Assembly: GCA_017403825.1 (NCBI GenBank)
Contig: JAFRDO010000023.1
Coordinates: 1-51,206 of the forward strand
Source of the DNA: Kiritimatiellia bacterium
Lineage (GTDB): Bacteria; Verrucomicrobiota; Kiritimatiellia; RFP12; UBA1067
DNA: 51,206 bases
Direction of reading: 5' to 3'
Under the pieces are notes generated by a model. That model searched no databases, was not told the origin of the DNA, and saw only the letters and a program-made list of their open reading frames with translations. This document shows positions 26,139 through 35,114 of this stretch, piece after piece. How positions within the stretch are numbered: position 1 is the first letter of the stretch; each line of letters starts with the position of its first letter. Position numbers and translations under genes: made by a program.

Positions 26139-27735
26139 GCGTACATCCTCCTGTTTTACTGGTATCGGTTTGTTTGTGAAATTCTTCGACAAGCTCTTCG
26201 ACGATGGTGCGCTTTCCGGACGAGAACGAAATGCCTACAAGCGTGACGCGCTTCCCCGAAAGCGCGTACTTTCCGGCGTAGTCCTTGCCTTTCATCTGCT
26301 CCATCGCTTCGGCGGCGGGACGGTCAAGCTTGAACTCGACGATGTAGATGTCATTGGGTAGATCGACCACCATGTCCATGCGCCCATCGTTCGTCCTCAC
26401 CTCGGCATTAACCGTCGCACACATCGCCCTTAAAACCGCATAGACTATCGCCTGCCAAGTCTGCTCATTCTGCCGATCGGTGAGATCGTACGGAATGTTC
26501 GCGAAAAACGCCCTGAGCGCTTTGAGGAATCTCGGCACATCGTGCGCATACAGCGCCCTTGCCGCCTCAAACGTTGCAGATTCGGCAAAAAGCGCATCCA
26601 TCCCAACATACGCCGGAACAAGACGTGCCGTGAAGGAATTGGCGACCTCGCGGTTCGGGAAACAAAGCTCATAGACGACAGTGTCGTTGAGGCGCTGGGC
26701 AGATTTTATCGTAAGATATCCCGTCTGGTAGAGAAGCGTCGTGATATCGGGGTTTTCCGGCTCGTAAGCCTCCAGCCGGTCATCGGTTACGTCAACGGAC
26801 GCAAAGTTCAGGGGATGCCGCTTCAGTATGTCGATGAGGAACGTGGGGACTGCGGTCTTCGACCAGTAGTTGGAAAACTTGCGCTTCTGGAAACACTGCC
26901 CGAGCGAAACCGGGTTGATGACCGGCACGGCGTTCTCCTCGAACCTGTAACCATCGTACCATTTCAAGATTTCCGAAAACGCATCCTCATCCGTCATTCC
27001 ATTCGCCCAGGCGACTTCATGAATTCCACGCGGAAAACACTTCTTCACCTCGTCGTGAGTATAGCCGAAGAGCGTCGCCGCCCGCGCATCCATAGTCCAG
27101 TCGTTGAGATTGTTGAGATCCGAGAAGATTGACACTTTCGAGAACTTGCTTACGCCCGTGATGAACGCGAAACGCTGCTTCGGTTCCTCGTATTTGACGA
27201 CACCGTAGAACGGCTTGAAGAAATCGCGGAACTTGGTTACTTCCGGAGTGTTGAGCGCCTTGAGGAGAGGCTTGTCGTACTCGTCAATCAAGACGACGCA
27301 CTTTCCGTCGGGCGAAGTAGCCGCAACATCGCGGATAAGATTGCGGAAGATGTTCGGCAGAGTGTCGCCCTCGTTTATCGACAGCCCCATATCCACCGCC
27401 ATCGACCTGAAATAGCTTTTCAGCGCAATTTCAAGTTCCTCTACCTTGTCGTACTGCATCGTGCCCATGTCGAGGTGCAAAACCGGCCATTTCTTCGACC
27501 AGTCCCACTTCGGCTCGACGGCAAGCCCCCGGAACAGCTCGCGCCTCCCCTCAAAGAGCGCTCTCAACGTGGAAACGGCAAGCGATTTGCCGAAGCGACG
27601 CGGACGCGCGATGAAGAACTGCTTGCCAAACTCGCCCGACGCCATCGCATAGAGCGCGTCTGTCTTGTCAACGTACGTGAAGCCCCCGTTCCGAAGCTCC
27701 GCGAACGTATAGATGTCTGTCGCTATCTTTTCCAC
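26128..27735 (-). CDS. AAA-ATPase-like / PD-(D/E)XK nuclease-like protein
   Basis: A 535-residue protein of the AAA-ATPase_like (PF09820) plus PDDEXK_9 (PF08011) type, common in many copies in gut anaerobes. FTYVDKTDALYAM opens it, the P-loop region is FFIARPRRFGKSLAVSTL, Walker B-like is CVVLIDEYDKPLL, and AFITGVSKFSKVSIFSDLNN follows. Near residue 465, MDMVVDLPNDIYIVEFKL carries the D ... ExK nuclease signature. Its biological role is not established for the family. The start is GTG, eight bases after a TATAAT box (leaderless). The stop lies inside the start region of the giant surface gene, so the two share a transcript. Confidence 0.88.
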   Translation of the reverse strand: MEKIATDIYTFAELRNGGFTYVDKTDALYAMASGEFGKQFFIARPRRFGKSLAVSTLRALFEGRRELFRGLAVEPKWDWSKKWPVLHLDMGTMQYDKVEELEIALKSYFRSMAVDMGLSINEGDTLPNIFRNLIRDVAATSPDGKCVVLIDEYDKPLLKALNTPEVTKFRDFFKPFYGVVKYEEPKQRFAFITGVSKFSKVSIFSDLNNLNDWTMDARAATLFGYTHDEVKKCFPRGIHEVAWANGMTDEDAFSEILKWYDGYRFEENAVPVINPVSLGQCFQKRKFSNYWSKTAVPTFLIDILKRHPLNFASVDVTDDRLEAYEPENPDITTLLYQTGYLTIKSAQRLNDTVVYELCFPNREVANSFTARLVPAYVGMDALFAESATFEAARALYAHDVPRFLKALRAFFANIPYDLTDRQNEQTWQAIVYAVLRAMCATVNAEVRTNDGRMDMVVDLPNDIYIVEFKLDRPAAEAMEQMKGKDYAGKYALSGKRVTLVGISFSSGKRTIVEELVEEFHKQTDTSKTGGCTHEE

Positions 27736-27743
27736 CGCCGCAT

Positions 27744-27749
27744 ATTATA
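27744..27749 (-). promoter_or_regulatory. -10 box of the AAA-ATPase gene
   Basis: TATGCTATAAT on the minus strand (TGn extension), eight bases before the GTG start codon. It is the only promoter I see for ATPase, giant surface protein and beta-mannosidase. Confidence 0.6.
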
Positions 27750-27788
27750 GCATACAAATCCCCATCAGACAGAAAAAACTTGAAAAAT

Positions 27789-28787
27789 TTACGCGATGCG
27801 GTCGCCCCAGAACGGCACGACGGCGCGCACGCCCTCTTCCTCTGCGGCTGTCTTGCGATCCAGCGCCGCGCTGAAGGTGCGGCGGCCGGGATTGGTGTGG
27901 GTAAGCTCCTGATGATGCGACACGACGGCGAGGCGCGGATGGAACGCCCTGATTCCCCTCACCGTCTCCGAATTCGCCCACTCCTCGCGCTTGTAGCAGC
28001 CGCCCCAGCACCAGGCATGGTGGATCCACATGTCAGGCGTACGCACCGGACGGAGGTTCTGCACGTCGTGCGTGTCGCCGCTGTGCAGAATCGTATAGTC
28101 GCCTATATGCACTTCGACAGGCATCACGAACTTGCGGAGGATCGGGTTGTGGTCGCTTACGTAGGTGCGGATCGTCACGTCCTTGACGTCGTACTTGCAA
28201 TTGCCGTACGAATATCCGCCCTGCGCGCCCGCCAGCTTGCCGTTCACGATGTGGAGCGCCGCGCCGTAGTTGCACTCGAAGTTCTGGAACACCGTCTTGT
28301 GGCGACCGTCCATCGCCCGGTAGAACTCGCGGGTGTAGTGGTCGAGGTGGTTGTGCGAGATGATTGCGAAGTCCAGCTCGTCCGCAATCGTCGGGGCGAG
28401 GCGGTGGCAGAGGTCTATCGAAAAGAGCGACTTGCGCGTCTTTACGATGACGCCCATGTTGTAGACATACCAGACGGCGGGCGTGTCGCCGTCCACTTTC
28501 GTCCGGCGCATGTCGTCCACGACTTTGCGAAACGCCTCGTCGTAGCGGCGCAGAATGGGATATTTCGCATACCACGCCTCGCACTCGGCGGCAGGCAGAT
28601 TGCTTCTGTTCGCCGCCATGTTCTCGCCATAGACGAAATCCTCAAACGCCTTGGGCGGCAGGGCCTCGATCTCCTTCTGGATTGCATCATAGTCAATCGG
28701 CGCATCTGCGGCGGCAGCCGACAGCCGCCCTCCCATGGCGCACAATGCCGCGCCTCCGCCGATGAAACCTCGTCTCGTCAAATCCAT
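27789..28787 (-). CDS. Tat-exported MBL-fold metallohydrolase (UlaG-like)
   Basis: A 332-residue metallo-beta-lactamase-fold protein. MDLTRRGFIGGGAALCAMGG is a twin-arginine signal. The metal motif IISHNHLDHYT (HxHxDH) is near residue 144, followed by ILHSGDTHDVQ and LAVVSHHQEL. The layout is closer to UlaG/RomA-type lactonases and phospholipase-like MBL proteins than to beta-lactamases; the substrate is unknown. AAAGGAGG lies in the 18-base gap after the DUF4838 gene, and it closes the long operon that begins with the LamG protein. Confidence 0.82.
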   Translation of the reverse strand: MDLTRRGFIGGGAALCAMGGRLSAAAADAPIDYDAIQKEIEALPPKAFEDFVYGENMAANRSNLPAAECEAWYAKYPILRRYDEAFRKVVDDMRRTKVDGDTPAVWYVYNMGVIVKTRKSLFSIDLCHRLAPTIADELDFAIISHNHLDHYTREFYRAMDGRHKTVFQNFECNYGAALHIVNGKLAGAQGGYSYGNCKYDVKDVTIRTYVSDHNPILRKFVMPVEVHIGDYTILHSGDTHDVQNLRPVRTPDMWIHHAWCWGGCYKREEWANSETVRGIRAFHPRLAVVSHHQELTHTNPGRRTFSAALDRKTAAEEEGVRAVVPFWGDRIA

Positions 28788-28805
28788 TTTCTATCCTCCT
28801 TTAGC

Positions 28806-30980
28806 TTATGGCTCCACATACGCCAAGCGGGCGATGCGGATTTCGTTAGATTCCTTGGAACCGGGGAAGAACATCGGCCCCGTAAACTTGACCAGTGCCT
28901 TCACCTCGAACTCATTGCCGTTCATGCCAGGCAGACAGGCGGGCACCTGAACCGTCCACTTGCGCGTGAAGTAGGCAAAGAAGCCCTGCTCCGGCAGCTT
29001 TACTCGCCCGGCGCTGTACCAGCAGTAGCCCTCGCCAAGCGGCTTCTCCCACCTCTTCTTGAGAATCGTCTTCTTGGCTATGGGGTCATACACGCCGATC
29101 TCGAACGGCAGACGGTAGTACCCCTCCTTATCCGTGTCAGTGACCTTGATGCGCGTGACCAGGTCGCCGCCGGAAAGCGGGTCGCCGATCTCGATGTCCT
29201 TTACAAAGTCGATGGCGGACTTTTCGTGGTTCTCGCTCGAAAGGTCATCGGTCGGTATGTCGAAGAACGGCTTGTCGGAGACGCCCTTCTCAGGCGGATG
29301 CTTGCCGCCGAACTTGGCGCGAAAATCCGCCAGCCGTCCGAAGCTCAGGTAGGCGCGCGCCACGCGGTCCTCGCGCTTCCTGTCGCCCTTCACAAGCGCA
29401 GCGGCCTCATCGAAGAGGCGCTTGACCTCCGCAAGGTCGTCGTTGGAGAAGAAACTGAACTCGCCCATGGACGGGAACCAGCGGATGAACGCCTTCTTCT
29501 CGCGGCGGCGGCGGTCCAGCAGCTTGCGCGCCTCAAGAATCATTTCGCCCGCCGCGCCGTAGTAGCGCGTCATGAAGTCCTCGATAAGGCCCTCAGACTC
29601 CTGGAACGGATCCTCCAGCATCTTGCGCTCAAGGTAGAACTTCAGCTCGTACATGTCGGACTGCTCGAAGTCCTCGTGTTCGATGAGAAAGCCCCTCACG
29701 CCGTTCTCGGCATAGAAGCGGTACTTCTCGGGGATGTAGAACTCGCTCGGGAACGGATACCCCTTCAGCTTGTGGTAGATGATCCCGTACTCCCAGACGT
29801 AGAGATGCTTCGTGTAGTCCTTCCACGCGATCACCTGGTCGTGCATGAACTTGTTGTCGGGGTCGAGGATTCCCGTCGCCATGTTCTGCGTCGTGTTGCA
29901 GAGCCGCACGATCACGTTCTCCGCCGCCACTACGCCGTTGGACGGCACTGGCTCGGTGAGGTGATAGGCGAGCGTCGAAAAGAGCAGGTCGGGGTGCGCC
30001 TTGGCCGCCTTGTCCACAGTCGCGTTCACGAACTTGAGCATCAGCCCGGTGTGGCCGCACTTCGCCCGCTCCGCCGTGCAGGACGGACACTTGCAGAACT
30101 TCATCGTGCCGTCGTTCTGCGAGATGTCGTAGATGCGCGGCGCGGCAAACCCCTTCGCCGCCGCGTCCGCCGAGCCCTTCGCGATGTAGTCCTCGAGACG
30201 GCGCGCGAACTCGTCCGTAAGACCCGGACACGTCAGGCACAGCTGCCCCTGATGGTCGCCGCCGATGCGCTTGCCGTCCCAGAGCGAATACCATTCGGGA
30301 TGCTCCTTGCCGTACTTGGAGAACGGAACGTACCAGTCCCACGTATGGGCGAGATGCGGCGGCCCATAGGTGAACGCGCCGCCGAGCGACAGCGGTATCG
30401 GCGAGTTGCCGTTGTCGTTCAGGCGGTTGCGGACGGCTGTCCGCGGATCGGCTTTCCGCCAGCGGTAGATGTTTCGGCACTCGAAGAACGGCTTGCCGCG
30501 CCGGTCAAGGACGCCGAACGCGAGCGGCTTCGGCTCCGGCACGTCCTCGTCGCCGTCACCCCACCACCGAACGCCGCAGCCGTCTTCGAGGAAACGATAG
30601 ACGGCGTAGAGCGTTCCGCGCGTGCCGCCGCCCGAAAGGACGACGTTCCGCCCGAACGACTTTATGCGCCATTCCTCTTCCTTGAACGATTCGAACGGCA
30701 ATCCCTGATCGCGCGCAAACGCCGTGTCGCCGACATGGAACGTCACGCCGTGCCGCCCTTCGACCGTCAGGCTGTTGCCGCCAAGGCAAAGCCCAAGGTA
30801 ATGCTCCAGCTCCTCCGCCGCCGTCTTCTCCCACGGCTTTGGCTCGTCAGGCAACACGATGCGGAACTGGGCCGTCTCCGCCTCTACTCCGGCTGGGCGA
30901 TGAGTCCCCTCGCCTCCGCCACACCCCACCAGCGCCGCCAAGGCGCAAACTACAGCTATATGTTTCATTCTGATTCTCAT
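28806..30980 (-). CDS. DUF4838 lipoprotein, copy 1
   Basis: A 724-residue DUF4838 protein. VVCALAALVGCGGG is a lipoprotein signal with lipobox LVGC. The N-terminal part KPWEKTAAEELEHYLGLCLG ... GTRGTLYAVYRFLEDGCGVRWW is the glycosidase-associated domain seen before DUF4838 and in family 67/84-type enzymes. The DUF4838 core holds YDISQNDGTMKFCKCPSC (conserved C-x-C-x2-C) and VIVRLCNTTQNMATG. The family is believed to be carbohydrate-active but has no settled activity. The ATG overlaps the 5'-nucleotidase stop (ATGA). By eye it is very close to the copy at 32939-35098 along the whole length; the main differences are in the signal region. Confidence 0.88.
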   Translation of the reverse strand: MRIRMKHIAVVCALAALVGCGGGEGTHRPAGVEAETAQFRIVLPDEPKPWEKTAAEELEHYLGLCLGGNSLTVEGRHGVTFHVGDTAFARDQGLPFESFKEEEWRIKSFGRNVVLSGGGTRGTLYAVYRFLEDGCGVRWWGDGDEDVPEPKPLAFGVLDRRGKPFFECRNIYRWRKADPRTAVRNRLNDNGNSPIPLSLGGAFTYGPPHLAHTWDWYVPFSKYGKEHPEWYSLWDGKRIGGDHQGQLCLTCPGLTDEFARRLEDYIAKGSADAAAKGFAAPRIYDISQNDGTMKFCKCPSCTAERAKCGHTGLMLKFVNATVDKAAKAHPDLLFSTLAYHLTEPVPSNGVVAAENVIVRLCNTTQNMATGILDPDNKFMHDQVIAWKDYTKHLYVWEYGIIYHKLKGYPFPSEFYIPEKYRFYAENGVRGFLIEHEDFEQSDMYELKFYLERKMLEDPFQESEGLIEDFMTRYYGAAGEMILEARKLLDRRRREKKAFIRWFPSMGEFSFFSNDDLAEVKRLFDEAAALVKGDRKREDRVARAYLSFGRLADFRAKFGGKHPPEKGVSDKPFFDIPTDDLSSENHEKSAIDFVKDIEIGDPLSGGDLVTRIKVTDTDKEGYYRLPFEIGVYDPIAKKTILKKRWEKPLGEGYCWYSAGRVKLPEQGFFAYFTRKWTVQVPACLPGMNGNEFEVKALVKFTGPMFFPGSKESNEIRIARLAYVEP

Positions 30981-32722
30981 TGTGCAAGCCCCTTGAATGA
31001 AATGCGCCCCGAACCGTTCGGCTTTTCGTAGGCGACAGGATAGTTCGGCAACGACGAAAGCGGCGATCCCGCCGTGGAGATGCGCGGCAAACCGTCTTCG
31101 CCCTTGGCGAACGCCTTTGCATAGTCGGCAAGGACGAGATAATCCGTGGCCAAGCCGTTCTCCACCACCTTGGCGCCGCGGAACATGGCAAAGCCGTCGC
31201 CACCTTCAACCAGGGTGAAAGCGTTGCCCACCACGCGATAAAAGGCATTAAGATCAAGCGGCACGAATGTTCCCGCCGCACGGCTGTACACCATCACGTC
31301 TTCCACGCGATAGACGCCATTGGACGGTCCCGCAACCCAGGAACCCGTCGCATCCGTGCGCGATGCGGGCTTGATCGCCACATTGATTGTGTACTTGAGG
31401 CCCGCCACCTGCAGGAAGCCGCCGAACTCCCCTTCTCCCGCCGCCTGTGCGCCAAACTCGAGCGCCTCCAGAACCTGCCGCCCGGTTGCCTCCACGACGC
31501 CCAGGCTGCCACCGAACGGCTGGACGGTGCGGAAATCCTTAAGCATCACCTTGCCGGCGGGAATGTCCGCCCGCACATTGCCGCCGTTCATTACGGCAAA
31601 GTCACAGGCAAGGGACGCCTTCTCGTTCGCGTACCACCAGGCGGCATCGGCCACGAAATCTCCGGCCGAGCACTCTTCGCGGCGCGCCAGACGCTCTGTC
31701 GTGCCGGGCGTATACGCGAAAAGCGCGCATGCGGACGTGGCGACCTGCACGCCGAGCTGGCGTTCCACGTCGTCGGAAAGGCGTTTTTCGAGTCGCATGA
31801 CCTCGGCGCTCTTTTCGCCACGGGAGTAAACCGTCCCTGCCGAGACGCACCGGCCGTCCTCAAGCACGAGCGACCCCAGAACGCCGAGGTAGCTGCCGCT
31901 CTGCGTGAGCACCACTTCCTTCCCGACGGCGTTCTTGACGCGCGTGCCGGTAAACTCCGAGTGGGAATGGCCGTCGATGAAGGCGACGTAGTTCGTGGTG
32001 TGCGCGATGACGTCTACGGAACGGTAGCCGGCGCAGTCGGGCGAGACGCCCATGTGTCCGAGAACGATCGTGTAGTCCGCCTGCGTCGCCGCCTCGTCCA
32101 CTGCCTTCTGAACGGCGGCGTAGAGCGCGTCGCCGCGTTCGCCAGCGATGAAGTCGTAGGCGCGCCACCTGCCGGACGGGTCAAGGAAGGTCGAAGGCTT
32201 TGTCGATACGAGCGTGGTGGGCGTCGTCACGCCGACGAACGCGACGCGTACCGTGCCGCTCGTGACGATCACATAAGCAGGGAAAACGCGCGTGCCCGGA
32301 TCGTCGGGCGACGTCCGGTGCACGAAATTGCAGCACGTGGTGCGGAACGCCGCATTCCGCGAATTGCGGAACATCGTCTCGATGCCGTAGTCGAACTCAT
32401 GGTTGCCTAGCGTAGCCACGTCATAGCCGGCGGCGTTCATGATGTCGATCACGCTCTTGCCGGAGTCGAACCCGCCGAGCGCCGTGCCTTGCACATAGTC
32501 GCCGGCATCGGCAAGAATCACGTTCTCGCCGGACGCCTTGAGCCGCGCCTTCTCGACGGCGATGGCCGAGAACGCCACGCGGCCATCGTCGATGTGCGCA
32601 TGCGTGTCGTTGGTGTGAAGCACAGTAACCCGCGCCGCCAGCGCGGAACAGGGCAGAACGGCCAGCGCAACCAGCAAGGCCCTCATTATGCATCTCATCT
32701 TAACCACTAACATGTCGTTCAT
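30977..32722 (-). CDS. Secreted 5'-nucleotidase / 2',3'-cyclic phosphodiesterase family
   Basis: A 581-residue bifunctional metallophosphatase/5'-nucleotidase. The signal peptide is MRALLVALAVLPCSALA, preceded by a few residues depending on the start (32722, or the ATG at 32713, which is better spaced from AAGGG). Metallophosphatase motifs: VLHTNDTHAH, ADAGDYVQG, LGNHEFDYG, VLGHMG and DGHSHSEF. The C-terminal nucleotidase domain has FAVMNGGNVRADIPAG, FGGSLGVVEATG and VEGGDGFAMF. It would release phosphate and nucleosides outside the cytoplasm. It sits between two near-identical DUF4838 genes. Confidence 0.9.
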   Translation of the reverse strand: MNDMLVVKMRCIMRALLVALAVLPCSALAARVTVLHTNDTHAHIDDGRVAFSAIAVEKARLKASGENVILADAGDYVQGTALGGFDSGKSVIDIMNAAGYDVATLGNHEFDYGIETMFRNSRNAAFRTTCCNFVHRTSPDDPGTRVFPAYVIVTSGTVRVAFVGVTTPTTLVSTKPSTFLDPSGRWRAYDFIAGERGDALYAAVQKAVDEAATQADYTIVLGHMGVSPDCAGYRSVDVIAHTTNYVAFIDGHSHSEFTGTRVKNAVGKEVVLTQSGSYLGVLGSLVLEDGRCVSAGTVYSRGEKSAEVMRLEKRLSDDVERQLGVQVATSACALFAYTPGTTERLARREECSAGDFVADAAWWYANEKASLACDFAVMNGGNVRADIPAGKVMLKDFRTVQPFGGSLGVVEATGRQVLEALEFGAQAAGEGEFGGFLQVAGLKYTINVAIKPASRTDATGSWVAGPSNGVYRVEDVMVYSRAAGTFVPLDLNAFYRVVGNAFTLVEGGDGFAMFRGAKVVENGLATDYLVLADYAKAFAKGEDGLPRISTAGSPLSSLPNYPVAYEKPNGSGRISFKGLAQ

Positions 32723-32732
32723 CCCTTACAAT

Positions 32733-32922
32733 TCACGGGAGTCGCACAGGTTTGCCTGTGAATCCAGAAATCTTGGCGACCATCGTCCGGCCGTATTCCG
32801 GCGGCGGCTGAGGCGCCTCGTACACCTTTAGACCGAGGCGATGCGCCTTGTCGATTCCGTACGGAACGTACGGCAGCAACTGCCACGCTTCCGACAACAA
32901 AATGCCTTATCGTCGAATCCAC
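32733..32922 (-). pseudogene. Small unrecognised gene (~62 codons) with one frameshift
   Basis: Between DUF4838 copy 2 and the nucleotidase, a good small frame appears if one T is removed from the TTTT run (plus-strand AAAA, 32899-32902). It begins at GTG 32922 (GAGGA spaced seven bases before), reads DSTIRHLLSEAWQLLPYVPY, continues with GIDKAHRLGLKVYEAP and ends TMVAKISGFTGKPVRLP. Third codon positions are GC-rich as in neighbouring genes, unlike the overlapping uninterrupted 69-codon frame. I do not recognise the family. Either a truly broken gene or a homopolymer sequencing error. Confidence 0.45.
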
Positions 32923-32938
32923 CTTCAATTCCTCTTTC

Positions 32939-35098
32939 TCACGGTTCTACGTACGCCAGACGGGCGATACGGATCTCGTTGGGCTGCTTAGAACCGGGGA
33001 AGAACATCGGCCCTGTGAATTTGACCAACGCCTTGACTTCGAACTCATTGCCGTTCATGCCTGGAAGACACAGCGGCACCTGCACCGTCCACTTCCGCGT
33101 GAAGTAGGTATAGAAGCCCAGTTCCGGCAGCTTCACGCGTCCCACGCTGTGCCAACAGTAACCTTCGCCCAGCGGCTTTTCCCACCTCTTCCTCAGAAGG
33201 GTCTTCTTGGCCCGCAAATCGTATACGCCAATATCGAAAGGCAGACGGTAGTATCCCTCAATGTCACGCTCCGTTACCTTGACGCGCGTAACCATGTCGC
33301 CACCGCCAAGCGGATCGCCGACCTCTATGTCCTTCACAAAGTCGATGACAGACTTGTCGTGGTTCTGAACTGCCTTGTCATCGGCTGGAATGTCAAAGAA
33401 CGGCTTGTCCGACACGCCCTGCTCCGGCGGATGCTTGCCGCCGAACCTGGCGCGGAAGTCCGCCATGCGCCCGAAGCTCAAATAGGCGCGTTTCACGCGG
33501 GCGAGACGCTTCTGGTCATCCGCGACGGCTGCCTCGGCCACGTCGAACATGCGGCGTACTTCCGCAAGGTCGTCGTTCGTGAAGAAGTTGAACTCGCCCA
33601 TGAGCGGGAAAAAGCGGATGAATGCCTTCTTCTCGCGACGGCGCCTATCCAGGAGCTTGCGTGCCTCAAGCACCTTCCCGCCCGCAGCACCGTAGTAACG
33701 CGTCATGAAGCCCTCTATCAACCCTTCCGGTTTCTGGAAAGGATCCTCCAGCATCTTGCGCTCAAGGTAGAACTTAAGCTCATACATGTCGGAACACTCA
33801 AAGTCTTCATGCTCGATGAGAAATCCCGTCACGCCGTTCTCGGCGTAGAACCTGTAATTCTCCGGGATGTAGAACTCGCTCGGGAAAGGATATCCCTTCA
33901 GCTTGTCATAGGTGATGGCATATTCCCACACGTAAAGGTGTTTCGTGCAGTCCTTCCAGGCAATCACCTGGTCGTGCATGAACTTGTTGTCTGGGTCGTG
34001 GATTCCCGTCGCCATGTTCTGCTTTGTGTTGCAAAGCCGCACTATCACGTTGTCCGCCGCCACGACGCCGTTTGACGGCACTGGTTCGGTGAGCCAGTAG
34101 GCGAGCGTCGAGAACAAGAGGTCGGGATGCGCTTTGGCTGCCTTGTCTATGACCTCGTTTACAAACTTAAGCATCATCCCTGTGTGTCCGCATTTCGCCC
34201 GCTCCGCCGTGCAGGACGGACATTGGCAGAACTTCATCGTACAGTCGTTATGCGAGATGTCATAGATGCGCGGCGCGGCAAGCCCCTTCGCCGCCGCATC
34301 CGCTGCACCCTTCACTATGTAGTCCTCCAAGCGACGCGCAAACTCGTCCGTGAGGCCCGGGCATGTCAGGCAAAGCTGTCCATTGCCGTGGCCACCGATG
34401 CGTTCGCCCTCCCAAAGCGAATACCATTCGGGATGCGCCTTCCCGTACTCGGAGAACGGCAGGTAGCGATCCCACGTATGCGCAAGATGTGGCGGCCCGT
34501 AGGTGAACGCGCCACCGAGCGCAAGTGGAATGGGCGAGTTGCCGTTGTCGTTCAGGCGGTTGCGCACGGCCGTGCGCGGATCGGCGCTCCGCCAGCGGTA
34601 GATGTTTCGGCACTCGAAGAACGGCTTGCCGCGCCGGTCGAGGACGCCGAACGCGAGCATCTTCGGCACCGGCACGTCCTCGTCGTTGTCGCCCCACCAA
34701 CGGACGCCGCAGTCGTCTTCAAGGAAGTGATAGACGGCATACAGCGTGCCGCGCGTCCCCCCGCCCGCAAGGACGACGTTCCTTCCGAACGACTTGATTA
34801 ACCATTCCTCATCCTTGAACGATTCTGGTGCAAGGCCCTGCTCTCGCGCAAACGCCGTGTCGCCCACATGGAACACCACGCCTTTCTGCCCTTCAACCGT
34901 CAACCGGTTCCTGCCAAGGCACAAGCCAAGGTAATGCTCCAGTTCCTCCGCCGCCGTCTTCTCCCACGGTTTCGGCTCGTCTGGCAACTCGATGCAGAAT
35001 GTCGCCCTGTCTCCGGCTACGTCTTTTCTGGCGGACTGATCCGTCGTACACCCGACAGACATCACCGCCAGCAGAGCAGCCAGACATCTTGTCTTCAC
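32939..35098 (-). CDS. DUF4838 lipoprotein, copy 2
   Basis: 719 residues, near twin of the copy at 28806-30980. The lipoprotein signal here is CLAALLAVMSVGCTTD (lipobox SVGC), unrelated in detail to copy 1, while the mature domains agree almost residue by residue (GVRWWGDNDEDVP, FECRNIYRWRSADPRTAVRN, KFCQCPSCTAERAKCGHTG). The start is GTG with GAGGA before it. It lies 16 bases after the LamG-type gene, within one operon. Its C-terminal end LARLAYVEP-like (IRIARLAYVEP) is the same as in copy 1. Confidence 0.88.
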   Translation of the reverse strand: MKTRCLAALLAVMSVGCTTDQSARKDVAGDRATFCIELPDEPKPWEKTAAEELEHYLGLCLGRNRLTVEGQKGVVFHVGDTAFAREQGLAPESFKDEEWLIKSFGRNVVLAGGGTRGTLYAVYHFLEDDCGVRWWGDNDEDVPVPKMLAFGVLDRRGKPFFECRNIYRWRSADPRTAVRNRLNDNGNSPIPLALGGAFTYGPPHLAHTWDRYLPFSEYGKAHPEWYSLWEGERIGGHGNGQLCLTCPGLTDEFARRLEDYIVKGAADAAAKGLAAPRIYDISHNDCTMKFCQCPSCTAERAKCGHTGMMLKFVNEVIDKAAKAHPDLLFSTLAYWLTEPVPSNGVVAADNVIVRLCNTKQNMATGIHDPDNKFMHDQVIAWKDCTKHLYVWEYAITYDKLKGYPFPSEFYIPENYRFYAENGVTGFLIEHEDFECSDMYELKFYLERKMLEDPFQKPEGLIEGFMTRYYGAAGGKVLEARKLLDRRRREKKAFIRFFPLMGEFNFFTNDDLAEVRRMFDVAEAAVADDQKRLARVKRAYLSFGRMADFRARFGGKHPPEQGVSDKPFFDIPADDKAVQNHDKSVIDFVKDIEVGDPLGGGDMVTRVKVTERDIEGYYRLPFDIGVYDLRAKKTLLRKRWEKPLGEGYCWHSVGRVKLPELGFYTYFTRKWTVQVPLCLPGMNGNEFEVKALVKFTGPMFFPGSKQPNEIRIARLAYVEP

Positions 35099-35114
35099 TA
35101 TGGCACTTCCTCGG

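Noticed and set aside
27780..31031. A 1083-codon plus-strand open frame
   Set aside because: It is antisense to the MBL and DUF4838 genes, its product is Arg/Val/Ala-rich without motifs, and it arises from GC-rich third positions of the real genes. The same holds for long plus-strand frames at 4712-6814, 8265-9659, 20004-21866 and 43971-46589.
32719..32928. Uninterrupted 69-codon frame between DUF4838 copy 2 and the nucleotidase
   Set aside because: Its downstream part has poor codon composition and no recognisable pattern; a frameshifted overlapping frame looks far more protein-like.
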